From Hydractinia symbiolongicarpus (Eukaryota; Cnidaria; Hydrozoa; Anthoathecata; Hydractiniidae), in NCBI RefSeq assembly GCF_029227915.1, contig NC_079888.1, positions 8,787,001-8,851,000 of the forward strand: a stretch of DNA of 64,000 nucleotides, read 5' to 3'. Each line of letters opens with the position of its first letter. Positions within the stretch are counted from its first letter, which is position 1. Of the stretch, positions 11,511-22,860 are shown piece by piece. The translations under genes were made by a program, and so were the position numbers. The notes beneath the pieces were generated by a model. That model was not told the DNA's origin, made no database searches, and saw only the letters and a list, made by a program, of their open reading frames with translations.

Positions 11511-11770
11511 TGTTCCACGAGCTAACGCATATAAACAAAGCCGTAAGTTTAAGGACCAAAATATGTACTAGGACCAAACCTGTGCGTTGTTCTACGAGCT
11601 AACGCATATAAACGAAGTCGTTAATCTAAGAACAGGAATGTGTAGCTACAGGACCAGCCTGTGTATTGTTCTACAGGCTAACAAATAAATAAACGACGGG
11701 CGTTAGTCTAACGACCGGAGTATATGTTTTAGGAGCAAACCAGTGCATTGTTCCACGGGATAACGACTAC
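11511..11770. repeat. ~79-bp degenerate tandem repeat, 3-4 units
   Basis: TGTTCYACGAGCTAACGCAT-type phrases begin at 11511, 11588, 11667 and 11749 (spacing 77, 79, 82). Each unit also holds a 'taaggaccaa...aggaccaaacc' part. No coding potential is seen. Confidence 0.75.
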
Positions 11771-11779
11771 AATCCTTGA

Positions 11780-13500
11780 CATAAATTAAATTGGCAAAAA
11801 GGTAAAATAACTACAATAATATTTATTTTCCATTCTCTTGACAAAAATTGATGCAAAGGGAAGAATTGACTCAAGAACGCTCTTTTATACAAAATAGTTT
11901 CGCCTCAATTTATGGCAAGGATTGTAGTCATACGTATAAAGTGGAATTTTTCGAGATTTTCAAACAATAACCCAAAGTAAGACAACTGTATACCGCGATA
12001 ATACCAACGTACTATAAAACCCAGTATCGTTCTCAGGGCTATTTCAGCCTATGTAAAACTTGTGGAATAGCCTGAGCATGAGGTCAATATTGAATAATTC
12101 TAGCTGCGCTTGGTGGACGCCTGTACTGAACAGCAACATGTAACGACAAAAAAACTAGATAGGTAAAGACTAAAATAAAGAGGTTGATATGTAAGGTTGT
12201 CAAGTGGTATCACGTGATATTATTTAATTAACTAATGGTTATATATACCGATAAGCTCTAACCTAATGTATTAAGTCATTAAGTTTAATTTATCCTGCAA
12301 AACAATATACCCAAAGTGTACAAAGCTATTGCGCATGCGGAAACTACTGGGCATGTGAACAAAAATATTGCATAATGCTGTTTGTGCAATTCTTAAAACT
12401 TCATGTAAACACGACGGAATTTCATTGCGGTTTAAAATCTCATTTCTCGGGTCCTTGTAAAGTAGACGAAGAAAGAAAACACACACAAACAACATTCAAA
12501 AACCACAAACAAAGAAAACGTTGAGAATACTAAATACTTCTGAGAATGCATTAATTTTCTTTAAGAATTGAAAAGGAAAAATAAAGTTAATGTTTAAATT
12601 ATATTTAAAATGGTCTCGATTATTCATCCCATACTTCCACTGACAATATATGACCAGCCAAAATATGTCTCATCTTCGTTATAACCATTTCTTGGAAAAT
12701 CTGTTACCTGCGTAGCTAACTGAATATATAAAGAAGGTTTAAGACGTATTATAAACCATGAACGTCCCCACTATGTTCTTTTCACCGAGTGGTCCGCGCA
12801 GAGCTGCAACTTCTGGACGTTCGCATCAGTTAATTACAAAGTAGGTGTTAGGCCACTCAATGGAATTTAGTAACTTTGACTAAAAGGTGGTTTTAGTTCG
12901 CACCGGTTCTTTATATTATATTTTTCAATTTCCGAAATGGTTGTTCTTCAATAGGCCCGCGTATCTAAAACCCAGTTAGGGCAAGGGGTCCAGGTCTCTG
13001 AGTACTTTTTACACGAGTCTACTGTTCACTTTTCCTTGTGTATGCATCGTATCCATCAGCACCGCTGTCTACACACACACTAGCTATATGGTCAGCCTAG
13101 TCCCCCCCTAGGGCGCAGTGATAATACCCTTTCAGCAATCATTATCGTGTTCTTACAGGTGCAATTCACCTACCAATACACTCACCACCAACCTTGTTTC
13201 TTAGGTCTCCTCTTAATCCACACAACATTACTTCTTTACATACGTTACTCTGAATCCTGTACCGGAGAGTTGGGGTAATCTAAAAACAATTTTTTTGAAG
13301 TCTTAACAGTGTCAAATAAAACTTCTTTATCGACCTACCGTCAGAGGTTTTAATACTCAACAAGGATTAAGCAAATGCAAACCACAACAAAAAGTCACGA
13401 GCCGTGGTTAATGTTTTTTTGCTTTCTCGGATAAGAGAGAAAGATTGCGCTGACAACCAACGAAAATCGTCATGACATCTACTAATCTTTCGAAACTATC
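11780..13500. other. Intergenic DNA, no gene seen
   Basis: No exon-like segment with both splice sites and protein character was found. A C-rich run lies near 13104. Confidence 0.4.
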
Positions 13501-13512
13501 ATTTTTAATATA

Positions 13513-13671
13513 ATGTCTCCAGTTAAGGTTAGCACTGACGAGACTGTTCAAACGGACTGTGACTGTGTTATAAAGATGCTATCAAAATGTGTATGCTCTG
13601 CCAAAGCGGCTGGTGATTTCATGAAAAAGACGATTGCGTCAATAAGTTTCCCTCTGATTGCATATCGATAG
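13513..13671 (+). CDS. Hypothetical 52-residue small ORF
   Basis: The ATG at 13513 opens a frame of 52 residues ending TAG at 13671. Its composition (DETVQTDCDCVIKML, then KCVCSAKAAGDFMKKTIAS) differs from the Lys/Phe/Ile-rich noise typical here and has two Cys-X-Cys pairs. No family is recognised and no signal peptide is evident. It could be a chance ORF, a short gene, or the open part of an exon. An AATAAA follows at about 14034. Confidence 0.22.
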   Translation: MSPVKVSTDETVQTDCDCVIKMLSKCVCSAKAAGDFMKKTIASISFPLIAYR

Positions 13672-14899
13672 AGTTATTTGTGCGAAATGTTAATTTCATT
13701 TTTCTTTGAAAAAAAAGTGCGTCCAGGGTTTAAAACTAAAAACTCTCGGGCGGCGATTAAAAGTTTTTCTTACGGTTTGCGGATACCACACAAGCTTAAC
13801 ATACCTAGTATGTTAACTAATCACGGTTTTTATTTTTGCAAGAAACATCTTGTAGATAAAATGTGGCTTAACTCTATCAAAAAACAAAGCAACAACTAAG
13901 CGACAGTTGAGCCTGTGAATTATAAACTAAAGAAACATTAACCCCTCACCCAATATTCGGTGTTGTTTATATAAAAGCGCGTACTGGGAACCAATGTATC
14001 ATACCACGTGGTTAGTTGTCATAGAAACAACATAAATAAAACGCACATCAATTTAAAAATGACATTTCAATAAAGAGAACAGTTTAAAAGGAATATCACT
14101 CAGCTGACTAATAACGCAGCAATTAAAATAAGCATTACGTAATTGAGTTTCAGACATTTTTAATAAAATCAAACGATAAAGACTTAAATGATTAGTCATC
14201 TTATTATTTGAATGTGTGATGTGTGTTTTTGTGTACCGAACATCGAAAAAACATTAACATTTTCTTGCGTCATCTTTCTACGCAAGCAATGCCACATTTT
14301 GATAACGCGACAAATTCATTAACGGGTGAAACACCCCTGTGAATTAGTGTAAACGGCATCCTCACCTCTTCAGGGTTTTTCTCTGCTATCCGAACGATCC
14401 CGGGATTAGGATATGCGTGCAACCTCATTTCTAAGGCGCTTTGAAATTTTTTAATTAATTTGATAGTGAAACCGCTCGATAACAATGGCCTGCGGTGTTC
14501 TAATTTTGCGGCTGCGAGAACGTTTTTATTAGTTGATGCCAAAAAAAACTATTCATTGTTTCAATAAGTTGCGAAACGTAGGTCTCTGAATAAGATCTAC
14601 CTGTATGTCCATAGACATGAAAGGTTTCCTTTTACCGAAAATAGTCTATATGGATTCACACGTGCAATTAGCTACCGTGACAAACATTCAACAAGGGCGA
14701 CGAGCTGTAGAAAAAATAAAACTTGTGTAATTTCGTACAAAAGTACATTATCGCCTTTGTTACGTTTTTTGCTGTACAATATTAACACATATATACATAA
14801 GCCTATAAATTCTACACACCAGATAATCTTTGCAATAATAAAATACGTTTTGTACAGTTTAAAAGTAATATTCTTCACAGCGTAGTGCGTATACAGTTT

Positions 14900-14996
14900 A
14901 AGATTTTATTCAAGGCGTTGAATACTGCCAGAAATATGTCAATATATAGAGGCAAAATTGGGAGATTATAAATTCATCAGCCTTGAATAAAATCTT
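14900..14996. repeat. 97-bp element with perfect 17-bp inverted ends
   Basis: AAGATTTTATTCAAGGC at 14900-14916 is the exact reverse complement of 14980-14996, with a weaker match continuing inward. The structure is either a tiny MITE or a hairpin RNA precursor with a long loop. Confidence 0.6.
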
Positions 14997-16165
14997 TTTT
15001 TCGAACTTTTTACACATCAAGTGGTCAAACGTAGTGAAAAAATCGTGATGATAAAATGCGTTAAAATTGGTTAAAATAAGGAAAAAAAGATCAAGCTTTT
15101 TGTGATTTAAAAATTGTCAGAATAGAAGAGGGTAGAATCGTTATTGATTTTTTGACACCAACAGGTTAAAATCCTAAAGGCAATATCAATATTCTTATGT
15201 CTTCATAACACACAAAAAGACATCAAAAGATTGTCGGTGTAAACACTCTTGCACAATACACAGTTGCTATGTACAGACTTTACAAAGGATAGACTTTTAT
15301 GTACAAAACTATCAAAGGAAAGGCTTTACAGTTCAGAAAACACGACAGTTTTTTTTATATTTTGAAAGTCAAATAGACACTATGGCAACGAACATAAACA
15401 AAGCGTTGAGCAAATCAATTGGACGAAAGTACCTTTAAAAGATAATTCTAGACAATTTCTTAAATTACGACAGTGTGTTTTTCATTTTCCTAGCTTCAGT
15501 TTTAAAACACCTTCACCTGAAATAAATACAAGATGGCGGAAAGCTACATAGCAACTGAATATTAGCCGGCAGATGTTTCTTTTATCCTTTCTACACTATA
15601 CACAATATCCATTCACTTCTGTATATATATATACAATATAGATATTCCTATGTTAGAAAGTTAATTTTGTGAATCAAGATATAAAAAGATTTATTTTTAA
15701 GGCTTCTTATGCTAAAGTTAAAACACCTAAAATGCCCCATTTTTTATAGATTTCAGATATTCCTCTGAAGTTGAAAACAGAACAGATAACTATGAATAAA
15801 ACGGTGGTTAAATAAACTATTAGGATAATTTTGTTAGAAGCAAACTTGAACCAGAAGAGAGCAAGCTATAAAATTATCATTAAAAATTCATAAACTTGAG
15901 GTTGGAGTCTCAGTAAATATATTTTCAATAAATGCCTGATTTCATCCCTATACGTGCGAGGTCATGTTAAAAAAATGTTAGTGTTACACAAAATCAAGTT
16001 TAATTTAATCGATTTATAGAAATAAAAAGCATTGAACATAAAATGGTAACAAGATTGTTTTCATTAAATTTTCATGTATATTCAAAGGTATGTAGTAACA
16101 GCACTGCATACTCAATCCAGTTGTTATCAATAAAAACTCTATTCACTTATTATAAAATTCAGGCA

Positions 16166-16171
16166 TTTATT
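16166..16171 (-). terminator. Candidate polyadenylation signal for the DYRK gene
   Basis: TTTATT on the plus strand reads AATAAA on the minus strand, about 380 nt past the stop codon. Several similar hexamers lie further left in this AT-rich DNA, so the site used is uncertain. Confidence 0.25.
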
Positions 16172-16550
16172 CAAAATCTTTTATATAATTGAAATGCGCA
16201 ACAAAACCTTCAACCTTCTACAGGAAAATTCACCCCAGTGTGTAATATAATTTGTCATTAGAATATATTGCTCATAATAATCAAAACAATTACCTCAATG
16301 AAATCAATAATTGCCTCGGTCTCAAAAGTATGCTAATGACTCATTATGCTTTTGTCCTCTTAAACCCACTGATGGCAACATACTGACTATTAAAAAAGAG
16401 TGAAGCTTTCATTTGTTAAAAATTGAAGTTTAAAATTATAAAATCCTGCATAAAGAACATAATAAATAAATATAAAAGATCAAAATGTATACCGCATTTT
16501 ATCGTGATTTCACACATAAAAATAAATCTGCTAAAATTTAAAAGCTAAAA

Positions 16551-18305
16551 TTATCTTCCCACAATTTTTGGTAATACAGTACGTGGGTTTAAGTCAGTGC
16601 TTTGTTCTGACATTGTAACATTCTCAGAGGTCCTCCTTCTGTGTTTCGATGAAGGGGGCTGAGTAGGTGGAAGTTTGTTAACTGTTATGGTGGCAGAGTG
16701 TTGTCTGTTGTGTTTATTTTTGTCACTTATATGCTGGTGATTCGTCAATGCATTAGCATCAGCTGGTGCACGCGGTAATCTTCGACGTAACCAGGGATGT
16801 CTAAGTGCCTGAGAAGGAATCATTCTTTGACTAGGATCCCACTCAAGGCATTTCTTCAAAAAGTCTATAAATAATGGATCATCACATCCTTTTAACGCAG
16901 TTACAAAGTCCTTTGAAGAAGGTGGACCTCTACTTTTTCCATGTCTTGAACGACCACCAGTCAAAACAGTACTCCCATCTGGTAAAGATGTTACTGTACA
17001 ATATCGCGGGTAGCCCTTTGAACTGATGAAATTTTTGGCTCGTTTCGATCCTTCAAGTAGCCTTTCCGGTGGCATACCAAGGAGTTCTATAACACAAGCT
17101 AACTGATCCCCTTCATCTTCTCCAGGAAACAGTGGATAACCAGTTAGTAACTCTGACAATATACAACCAAAACTCCACATATCAATTGGCATACCATAAC
17201 GAGCTCCCAGCACAACTTCCGGTGCTCTATAAAATCTAGACTGAATGTAGGTATAGATTCTCTGATGTTCATAACAACTTGAACCAAAGTCTATAACTTT
17301 AATTCCACTACGTCCTTGTTGTTTCAGCAAAACATTCTCTGGCTTTAAATCGCAATGAATAATTCGATTTCTGTGAAGAGCTTCAAGGCATTGTAACATA
17401 GAATGTGCAAACTTCCTTACTAATTGTAAAGAAAAACCTTGGAATTTGTTCTTTTTAATAAGTTCGTAAAGGTTGATACTGAGTAACTCAAATGTAATGC
17501 ACATGTGATTACGAAATTGAAAGTGTTCTAACATGTGAATGATATTGTATGTGTTATCTTTGTCTTGCTTTCTTAAATGCTCTAAAATACGAACTTCTTC
17601 AGCAGCTTGACGATGAAATCTTTTCTCATTACGGATAATTTTTAATGCTACATGCACTTGATTTTTGTGGTCAAAAGCTTTTATAACAGATCCAAAGCTT
17701 CCTTTACCAATCACTTTTAATATTTCATACCTGTACTGGATATGATCATGTGGCACTAAAATGTATGAACCTTGATCATCATCATAGCCATTATTATTTG
17801 TTCCACCAACAACTCCCTGACGTTTCTTTGCACTTTGTCCAACAAAGTAAACTTGTGGAAAATTAAATACCTCGTGGTGTTCAAATGTTGTAAGTTTATG
17901 CATATACAATTTCATGGATTGCTCTGGGGTCATAGACTGTCCTTTACTTTTAGAGGATTCTGCTGATGTGGTAGATCTTCTGTCTGGGCTGCTTGCCGAT
18001 CTTGAGTGGTTGTTGTTGTTGTTCGAAACTGTTGGAAGTGGACGTTTATCCGTCTTACCTTTGTTGTGATGACTTCCATCTTCTTCGTAGAGTTGTTGAA
18101 CTTGAATAGATCCTAAATGTGGCAAATGTCCTACATTTTCTTGATTAAGTTTATTTATCGAATTTTTGTTTGACGCCTTTAATGGAGGCAAAACTTCTCC
18201 ATGAAGTCCCCTCATGTTTGTAGTATCAATGTGATGAGCAGATGTACCAGTCATCGAAGGATCATTTGACATAAGAAACAAATTAGAACGAGTAACTGTT
18301 AACAT
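16551..18305 (-). CDS. DYRK2: DYRK2-class dual-specificity protein kinase
   Basis: An intact 584-codon frame for a class II DYRK, which autophosphorylates on tyrosine while folding and then phosphorylates Ser/Thr substrates. In order: a low-complexity N-terminus with [11 protein letters not shown] (65-75), as in vertebrate DYRK2; the NAPA/DH-box region with [15 protein letters not shown] (125-139) and [10 protein letters not shown] (159-168); and the kinase domain about 193-506. The kinase has the glycine loop IGKGSFGSV (199-207), catalytic Lys222 (VALK), HCDLKPEN with Asp319, DFG (339-341), the YTY activation loop with the autophosphorylated second Tyr (353), and the CMGC-type insert with [15 protein letters not shown]. 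The C-terminus RTVLPKIV also matches DYRK2. All catalytic residues are present. A pyrimidine tract ending TTAACAG lies inside the first codons, so the exon may begin at 18295 with the true start at Met12 (18272; MSNDPSMTG), giving 573 residues. Confidence 0.96.
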   Translation of the reverse strand: MLTVTRSNLFLMSNDPSMTGTSAHHIDTTNMRGLHGEVLPPLKASNKNSINKLNQENVGHLPHLGSIQVQQLYEEDGSHHNKGKTDKRPLPTVSNNNNNHSRSASSPDRRSTTSAESSKSKGQSMTPEQSMKLYMHKLTTFEHHEVFNFPQVYFVGQSAKKRQGVVGGTNNNGYDDDQGSYILVPHDHIQYRYEILKVIGKGSFGSVIKAFDHKNQVHVALKIIRNEKRFHRQAAEEVRILEHLRKQDKDNTYNIIHMLEHFQFRNHMCITFELLSINLYELIKKNKFQGFSLQLVRKFAHSMLQCLEALHRNRIIHCDLKPENVLLKQQGRSGIKVIDFGSSCYEHQRIYTYIQSRFYRAPEVVLGARYGMPIDMWSFGCILSELLTGYPLFPGEDEGDQLACVIELLGMPPERLLEGSKRAKNFISSKGYPRYCTVTSLPDGSTVLTGGRSRHGKSRGPPSSKDFVTALKGCDDPLFIDFLKKCLEWDPSQRMIPSQALRHPWLRRRLPRAPADANALTNHQHISDKNKHNRQHSATITVNKLPPTQPPSSKHRRRTSENVTMSEQSTDLNPRTVLPKIVGR

Positions 18306-18599
18306 AATATAAGAAAAAGATTAATCTTCATGTTCTACTCGTAACAGACATGGCTGGTGTTTACGGTACATAGAAACTTGATTTATTTTCCACAACAAAC
18401 AGCCTTTCTTTCTACTTTAACGACAACGAATTACCGCGCAGGCTTCTTTTGAGCATTTGTTGGAACTGTGGTTACTTAGATACGCGAGCCAATGAAATTG
18501 CTAGATTTGAGACCTGAACAATAAACCTAATTATTCCTTAACAACAAAACAATTGTCAATGACGCATTTGCTAAGAACAATCGAGGTTTGCATAAATTA

Positions 18600-18680
18600 A
18601 AACAGTGCACCTGTCGAAAGGGAGATCGAAGTAAGATGGCGCGCAAGAAGCGAAGTCTCACATGACTGTGAGTTTTTTAT
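18600..18680 (+). promoter_or_regulatory. Possible divergent promoter/5' UTR exon with AAGATGGCGC
   Basis: About 330 bp upstream of the kinase start, GC-richer DNA contains AAGATGGCGCGC at 18633, resembling the YY1/initiator element AAGATGGCGGC. It is followed by a strong donor (ACT|GTGAGT) near 18667. A similar CAAGATGGCGGAAA lies near 15531. This could be a start site for a rightward transcript sharing the kinase promoter; no rightward coding exon was identified. Confidence 0.2.
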
Positions 18681-19019
18681 GTCATTAAGTGGTTTAACCC
18701 AATATCCGTGTTATTTTATCCTATTTTCGAATCTTCTTTTGCTTATGATTAAAGCTTTGTGTAAAGGAATGAGAGTGTCTAGCTAGTTAGATAGATAGCA
18801 GTTTAGATAGACCCTGAAAAATCTGGGAACCCTAAAATTTGTAATGACCAGTTTACGAAAACTATAGATGAATTCCGTTGTTTACATTATCAGCTTGCGT
18901 GGCAGGAAAAAAAATAGGGGCGCTAGGTGAAGTAAAGTAATTATCAGTCCATTTTTTCACACAAAAGCTTTCTTAGGACTTTTAATGAATTCAAATAAAT
19001 CAAAAGTCAGTAACCTTAA

Positions 19020-22000
19020 TTGAAGAAGAAGAAGAAGAAGAAGTATTTATGTACAGTAATAGCATACATAAGGTAAAAGTCAAATAAATATTAAATTTAC
19101 AAAGAAAATTAGGCTTTCACTGTAAGGAGACCAGCATTATTAGCCTACGGCTATGACAAGATGCTGGCCACCCTTAGGGCCCTCAAAAAAATTTTTTGGG
19201 CCCCGTTAGCGGGATATCGCCGCTAAGGAGGGGAGGGGGTGTAAAGCTTGAAAAAGAAATCCGCTAAGGATTGAGAAATTTTAAAAATTTGTTCGTGGCC
19301 TGAACATTCTTCGTCGTTCGCGAGCATAATTCCTCTTTTCATCAATTCCGATAACTTTTATCTACAAAACACGCCCCTGAGCCTTCCAAAAATTTTTCCG
19401 AATGTGTGTATTTCACAGACGGAAATCCGCTAAAAGAGGGGGGGAGGGGGTCTGAATCTTAGCGGCGATATCCGGCTAACAGGGTCCGAAAAATTTTTTC
19501 GAAGGCCCCTTAATATACAAAAACAAAACAGCAAAACAAACAAACAAAAACATATGCAAAATGCAGTAACATATTAAAAGAAAAACAAATGATGACAAAG
19601 TCATCAGTGCAATGAGAAAAAGAACTTGATCAGAGAAGAAGTTAGTTTAGGAGAGGTGAAAGAGACTAGTTGAGTTGAAGGAAAGGCGTTTTGTACAAAA
19701 TTCCATAAATAAATGGACTGACTTCGAATAGAGTTCAAGCCAAAGGATTTAGATAACACAATGGGCGGATTTATCAAACCAGGAATAGATCCACGCATTG
19801 ATCTGAGATTATCAGTTAAGATCAGAATCTAAGAGAATACCAAGGTACTTAATGCAGTTACTGGGGAAGAGTTTCTTGCCGTTGATGAATAATTTGAAGT
19901 TATAGTTTGTTGGTTCAAGCTTGTGCTTAAACAGGATATATTCAGTTTTACTTGCATTTAGAGAGATTTTGTTGGCGTTGAGCCATTGGGAAAGATATTT
20001 TAGATCCATGTTGGTTCTTTTAGAAAGAGATTTTAAAGACTTATCAAAACATATTAGGTTGGTATCATCAGCAAAGTGATGAACCATTGAAAATTTTATG
20101 GCACAATTTAAATCATTTATATAAATAACAAAGAGAAGAGGGCCTAAAACAGATCCTTGTGGTACACCATGTCTAACAAGTTTGTACTCAGATTCAGTTC
20201 CATTAATTGATACAGATTGTTGTCTGCTAGATAAATAAGAACGAAACAGATTAAGAGGAGTTCCTCTGATACCATAGTACCAAGTTTTTTCAGGGGAATT
20301 TCGTGACCAACAGTGTCAAAGGCCTTCTGGAGATAAACAAAAAACACCACAAACAAACTGGCTATTATCAAGGGCATCCATTATATGTTGGCATATATTT
20401 TGAAGAGCTTGTGCAGTGGAGTGTTTTTGTCTGAATCCAAATTGTTAAAAAGTACAAAATTCAGTGTTGTGATAAAACTGATATACACGTTTGTAGATCA
20501 GTTTTTCAAAGATTTTGTCAATATTAGATAGTAGAGAGATTGGTCTATAATTTGTACAATCAAGTTTGGACCCTTTTTTAAAAACAGGAATAACTTTGGC
20601 AATTTTTAAATTGGATGGAAATACACCCGAAGAGAAAGAGAGATTAATCAGGAGTGATAGAGGTTTCGCAAATTCAGATTTCAGAAGAGAGAGCACTGAA
20701 CTAGGAATACTGAAAGGACCTGATGCTTTTTTGCTGTTTAATGATGCAATGCAGGAGGTTAATTCATCAGTGTCCGTTGGAGAAAGAAAAATAGATGCAG
20801 GATTTCTGTTATGAAGGAACTGGGAAAAGTGTTTTGAAGAAAAAGGAATCTTGTATCGAATAGTATCAGCAATAGAAGAAAAATAATCATTGAAATCATT
20901 TGATATTACAGAAGGATCAGTCACATTAGCATTGTTAAGGTTTAAACAGTTAGGAAAGCATGGCTTGGGTTGTTTAGTAGATATAATAGAATTGATGCCT
21001 TTCCATACCTTATGAATATTTACAAGGTTATTGTTGAAATAGGAAGCATAAAACATTTTTTTACTCCACCTACACAAGGATACAATTAAGTTATGATACT
21101 GCTTATATTGATCATTAAGAGCAGATTTAATCAAAGGATCCTTACCTTTTATAAGGGATTTATAAAGGCGATCATGTTGCTGAATAGACTTAGTGATACC
21201 TTTAGTGATCCTAGGATTGGAATCATGCTTTTTTTGATGCCTTGTCAATAACCTTGCGGGCACATGCTGATCCAGAAGGCCATCCACCCCGTTGATGAAT
21301 TTATCAAAGGAGAGATTTACAGATTCAATTTCAAGGGCCTATTAATAATTTCGAGGATAAAATTTTCATGATCAAATTTTTTCCAATCTCTGACCATGGC
21401 ATTATTCTCAGGTGGGCAGATTACAGCTTTCTTTTGGAAGACTAAAAACAGAGGCAAGTGGTCAGAGATTGCAGTACAAATATTACCAGACATGATGTCA
21501 AAGTTAGATGTATTAGAGAATATGTTATCTATAAGGGTGCTGGAGGAATTAGTTATTCTAGTAGGAAGAGTTTTATGAGGAAGCAAGGAGAAGGAGGATG
21601 TTGTATCTAAGAAATTTTCAACAGATTTATCAAGGTTACAATTTAATAAGTTGATGTTAAAATCCCCTAAAAGAATCAACATTTTCCTTTCTTTGGATAC
21701 AGTTTCTAATAAAGGGGACAAATACAGTGTATTGAATTCATCCACTGACACCATAGTTTTTTTAACAAAATTTTATGATCAACAGTGTCAAAAGCTTTTT
21801 TAAGGTCAAGGAGAACAGCACAAACAAAGTTATGTTGGTCGAGCTCAGTAAGAATAAAATCAGAGACAGACTGCAGTTTCTGTGGAAAAGAGTTTTCGAA
21901 ATCCGGACCGTCTGTCATTCAGGAAGTTATGCTCACAAATAAAATGAGACATTTGCTCATGCACTAACTTTTTTTAAAAATTTTCATGAGAATTACCAAA

Positions 22001-22250
22001 ATAGAGATAGGCCGATAATTAGTAGGATCTGTTTTATTGGCACTTTTAAAAATAGGCGAGACCCTTTTAGTCTTCCAACATTTAGGTACATAACCAGTAA
22101 ATAAAGATTTGTTAAAAAGACTTGATAAATAAAAGATAATTTGGTTCTCATTGTGGAGTCAATGGAAGAATTAGTTAAAAAGTTTAAACAGTGGAAGAAA
22201 AGACCAGAAAAGAATGGATTAAGAGTAAGTGCAGTAAAGTCAAAAATCAT
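19020..22250 (-). mobile_element. Nested CR1/L2-type LINEs (EN-RT), pseudogenised
   Basis: Reading on the minus strand, an outer LINE copy (about 22250 to 21757) gives RT finger and palm pieces: SSIDSTMRTKLSFIYQ, then DLKKAFDTVDHKILLKK. At about 21756 the sequence switches to a second, 5'-truncated LINE. That one starts inside the apurinic-type endonuclease (LLGDFNINLL, TLIDNIFSN, SDHLPLFLV; 21754-21317), continues into RT (VIPVFKKGSKLDCTNYRPIS at about 20530, LQKAFDTVGHE at about 20320, FADDTNLICF at about 20070) and a C-terminal piece (FGLNSIRSQSIYLWNF; 19798-19604). The 3' region ends in a (TTC)n tail at 19022-19043. At least four frame changes and an internal deletion near 19810 make it inactive. 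Confidence 0.92.
19174..19513. mobile_element. MITE with ~50-bp inverted ends, inside the LINE 3' region
   Basis: The left end (19178-19227) and right end (19458-19509) are inverted copies over about 50 bp, sharing GATATCGCCGCTAAG, GTTAGC and a GGGCC-(A)n-(T)n-GGGCC-like core. The interior has two further G-rich GGAGGGGG runs. The left flank is TTAG (19174) and the right flank TTAA (19510), compatible with a TTAA target as used by piggyBac-type elements, with one base changed. It lies between the LINE coding part and its (TTC)n end, so it inserted after the LINE. Confidence 0.8.
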
Positions 22251-22860
22251 GATGACAGTAGTAGCATTGAAGCCAAGTGTGACATTGTAGTTGGAAAGCG
22301 GCCTTATGGAGTTTGTAGAAAAGTGGTTGTTAGTAACTCAATTTTTTGTCAAACTTGTAAGCATTGGGTACAAGTGCAGTGGTATTGGAGGAAGCTAGAT
22401 AGGTAAATGTGCATATTTTAGCTAGCCTCACAAATATCAAGAGATATACCCTGTCTATTATTCCAAGGGGGGCCATGGCTTCAATGAGCAGTCCTAGAAT
22501 ATTTAATGCTCATTTTGAGTTATGCAGAACCAATTAGAGTCAGCACTTAGCCAGAAAACTCCCTGCAACATCCAACGGCCCACACAGTGTGGCATCTTCC
22601 TAATTTCCTTCAAATGGCTTTGGTTGAACCGGGGCTATGATCACATTTACCCGCCCGTATTGAGTCACGGCCAATGGGAATCGAACCCTGGTCTCACACA
22701 CAAAGTGCGAGAGTTATAACCACTAAGCTGCGGCGCCTTTAGCTGACATTCAGTTTGTATGCGAGCATTGCAAAGGAAAGATTTTAGAGAATTTTGTTAT
22801 TTAGGTGATATGTTGGGTAGTTAAGTGGCGTTGAAAGAAGTGGTATTAAGGTATAGCTAT
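22190..22860 (+). mobile_element. Second copy of the Cys/His-knuckle LINE, split by a SINE
   Basis: Before the SINE, the plus strand encodes RT C-terminal and zinc-knuckle pieces (GLRVSAVKSKIM near 22220; YGVCRKVVVSNSIFCQTCKHW at 22305-22370, Cys positions conserved). After it, the same protein continues with ADIQFVCEHCKGKIL (22743-22790) and CYLGDMLG. It is the same family as 4850-6003 but an independent insertion, since flanks and mutations differ. Stops and shifts make it inactive. A detached 3' tail of this family (GTTAGCATGGAAAACGGATG) sits at 23552-23588. Confidence 0.8.
22397..22738 (-). mobile_element. tRNA-derived SINE, reverse orientation
   Basis: The reverse complement of the same SINE family as 5252-5606. 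The B box appears as GGAATCGAACC at 22678-22688, the A-box region as CCACTAAGCTGC near 22721, and the head ends GGCGCC at 22738. The short (GATA)-like tail is at the left. It interrupts the zinc-knuckle coding part of the LINE. Confidence 0.85.

Noticed and set aside
14270-14542. 90-codon minus-strand frame with balanced composition
   Set aside because: It starts with TTG rather than ATG, has no acceptor at its start and no family resemblance; treated as chance.
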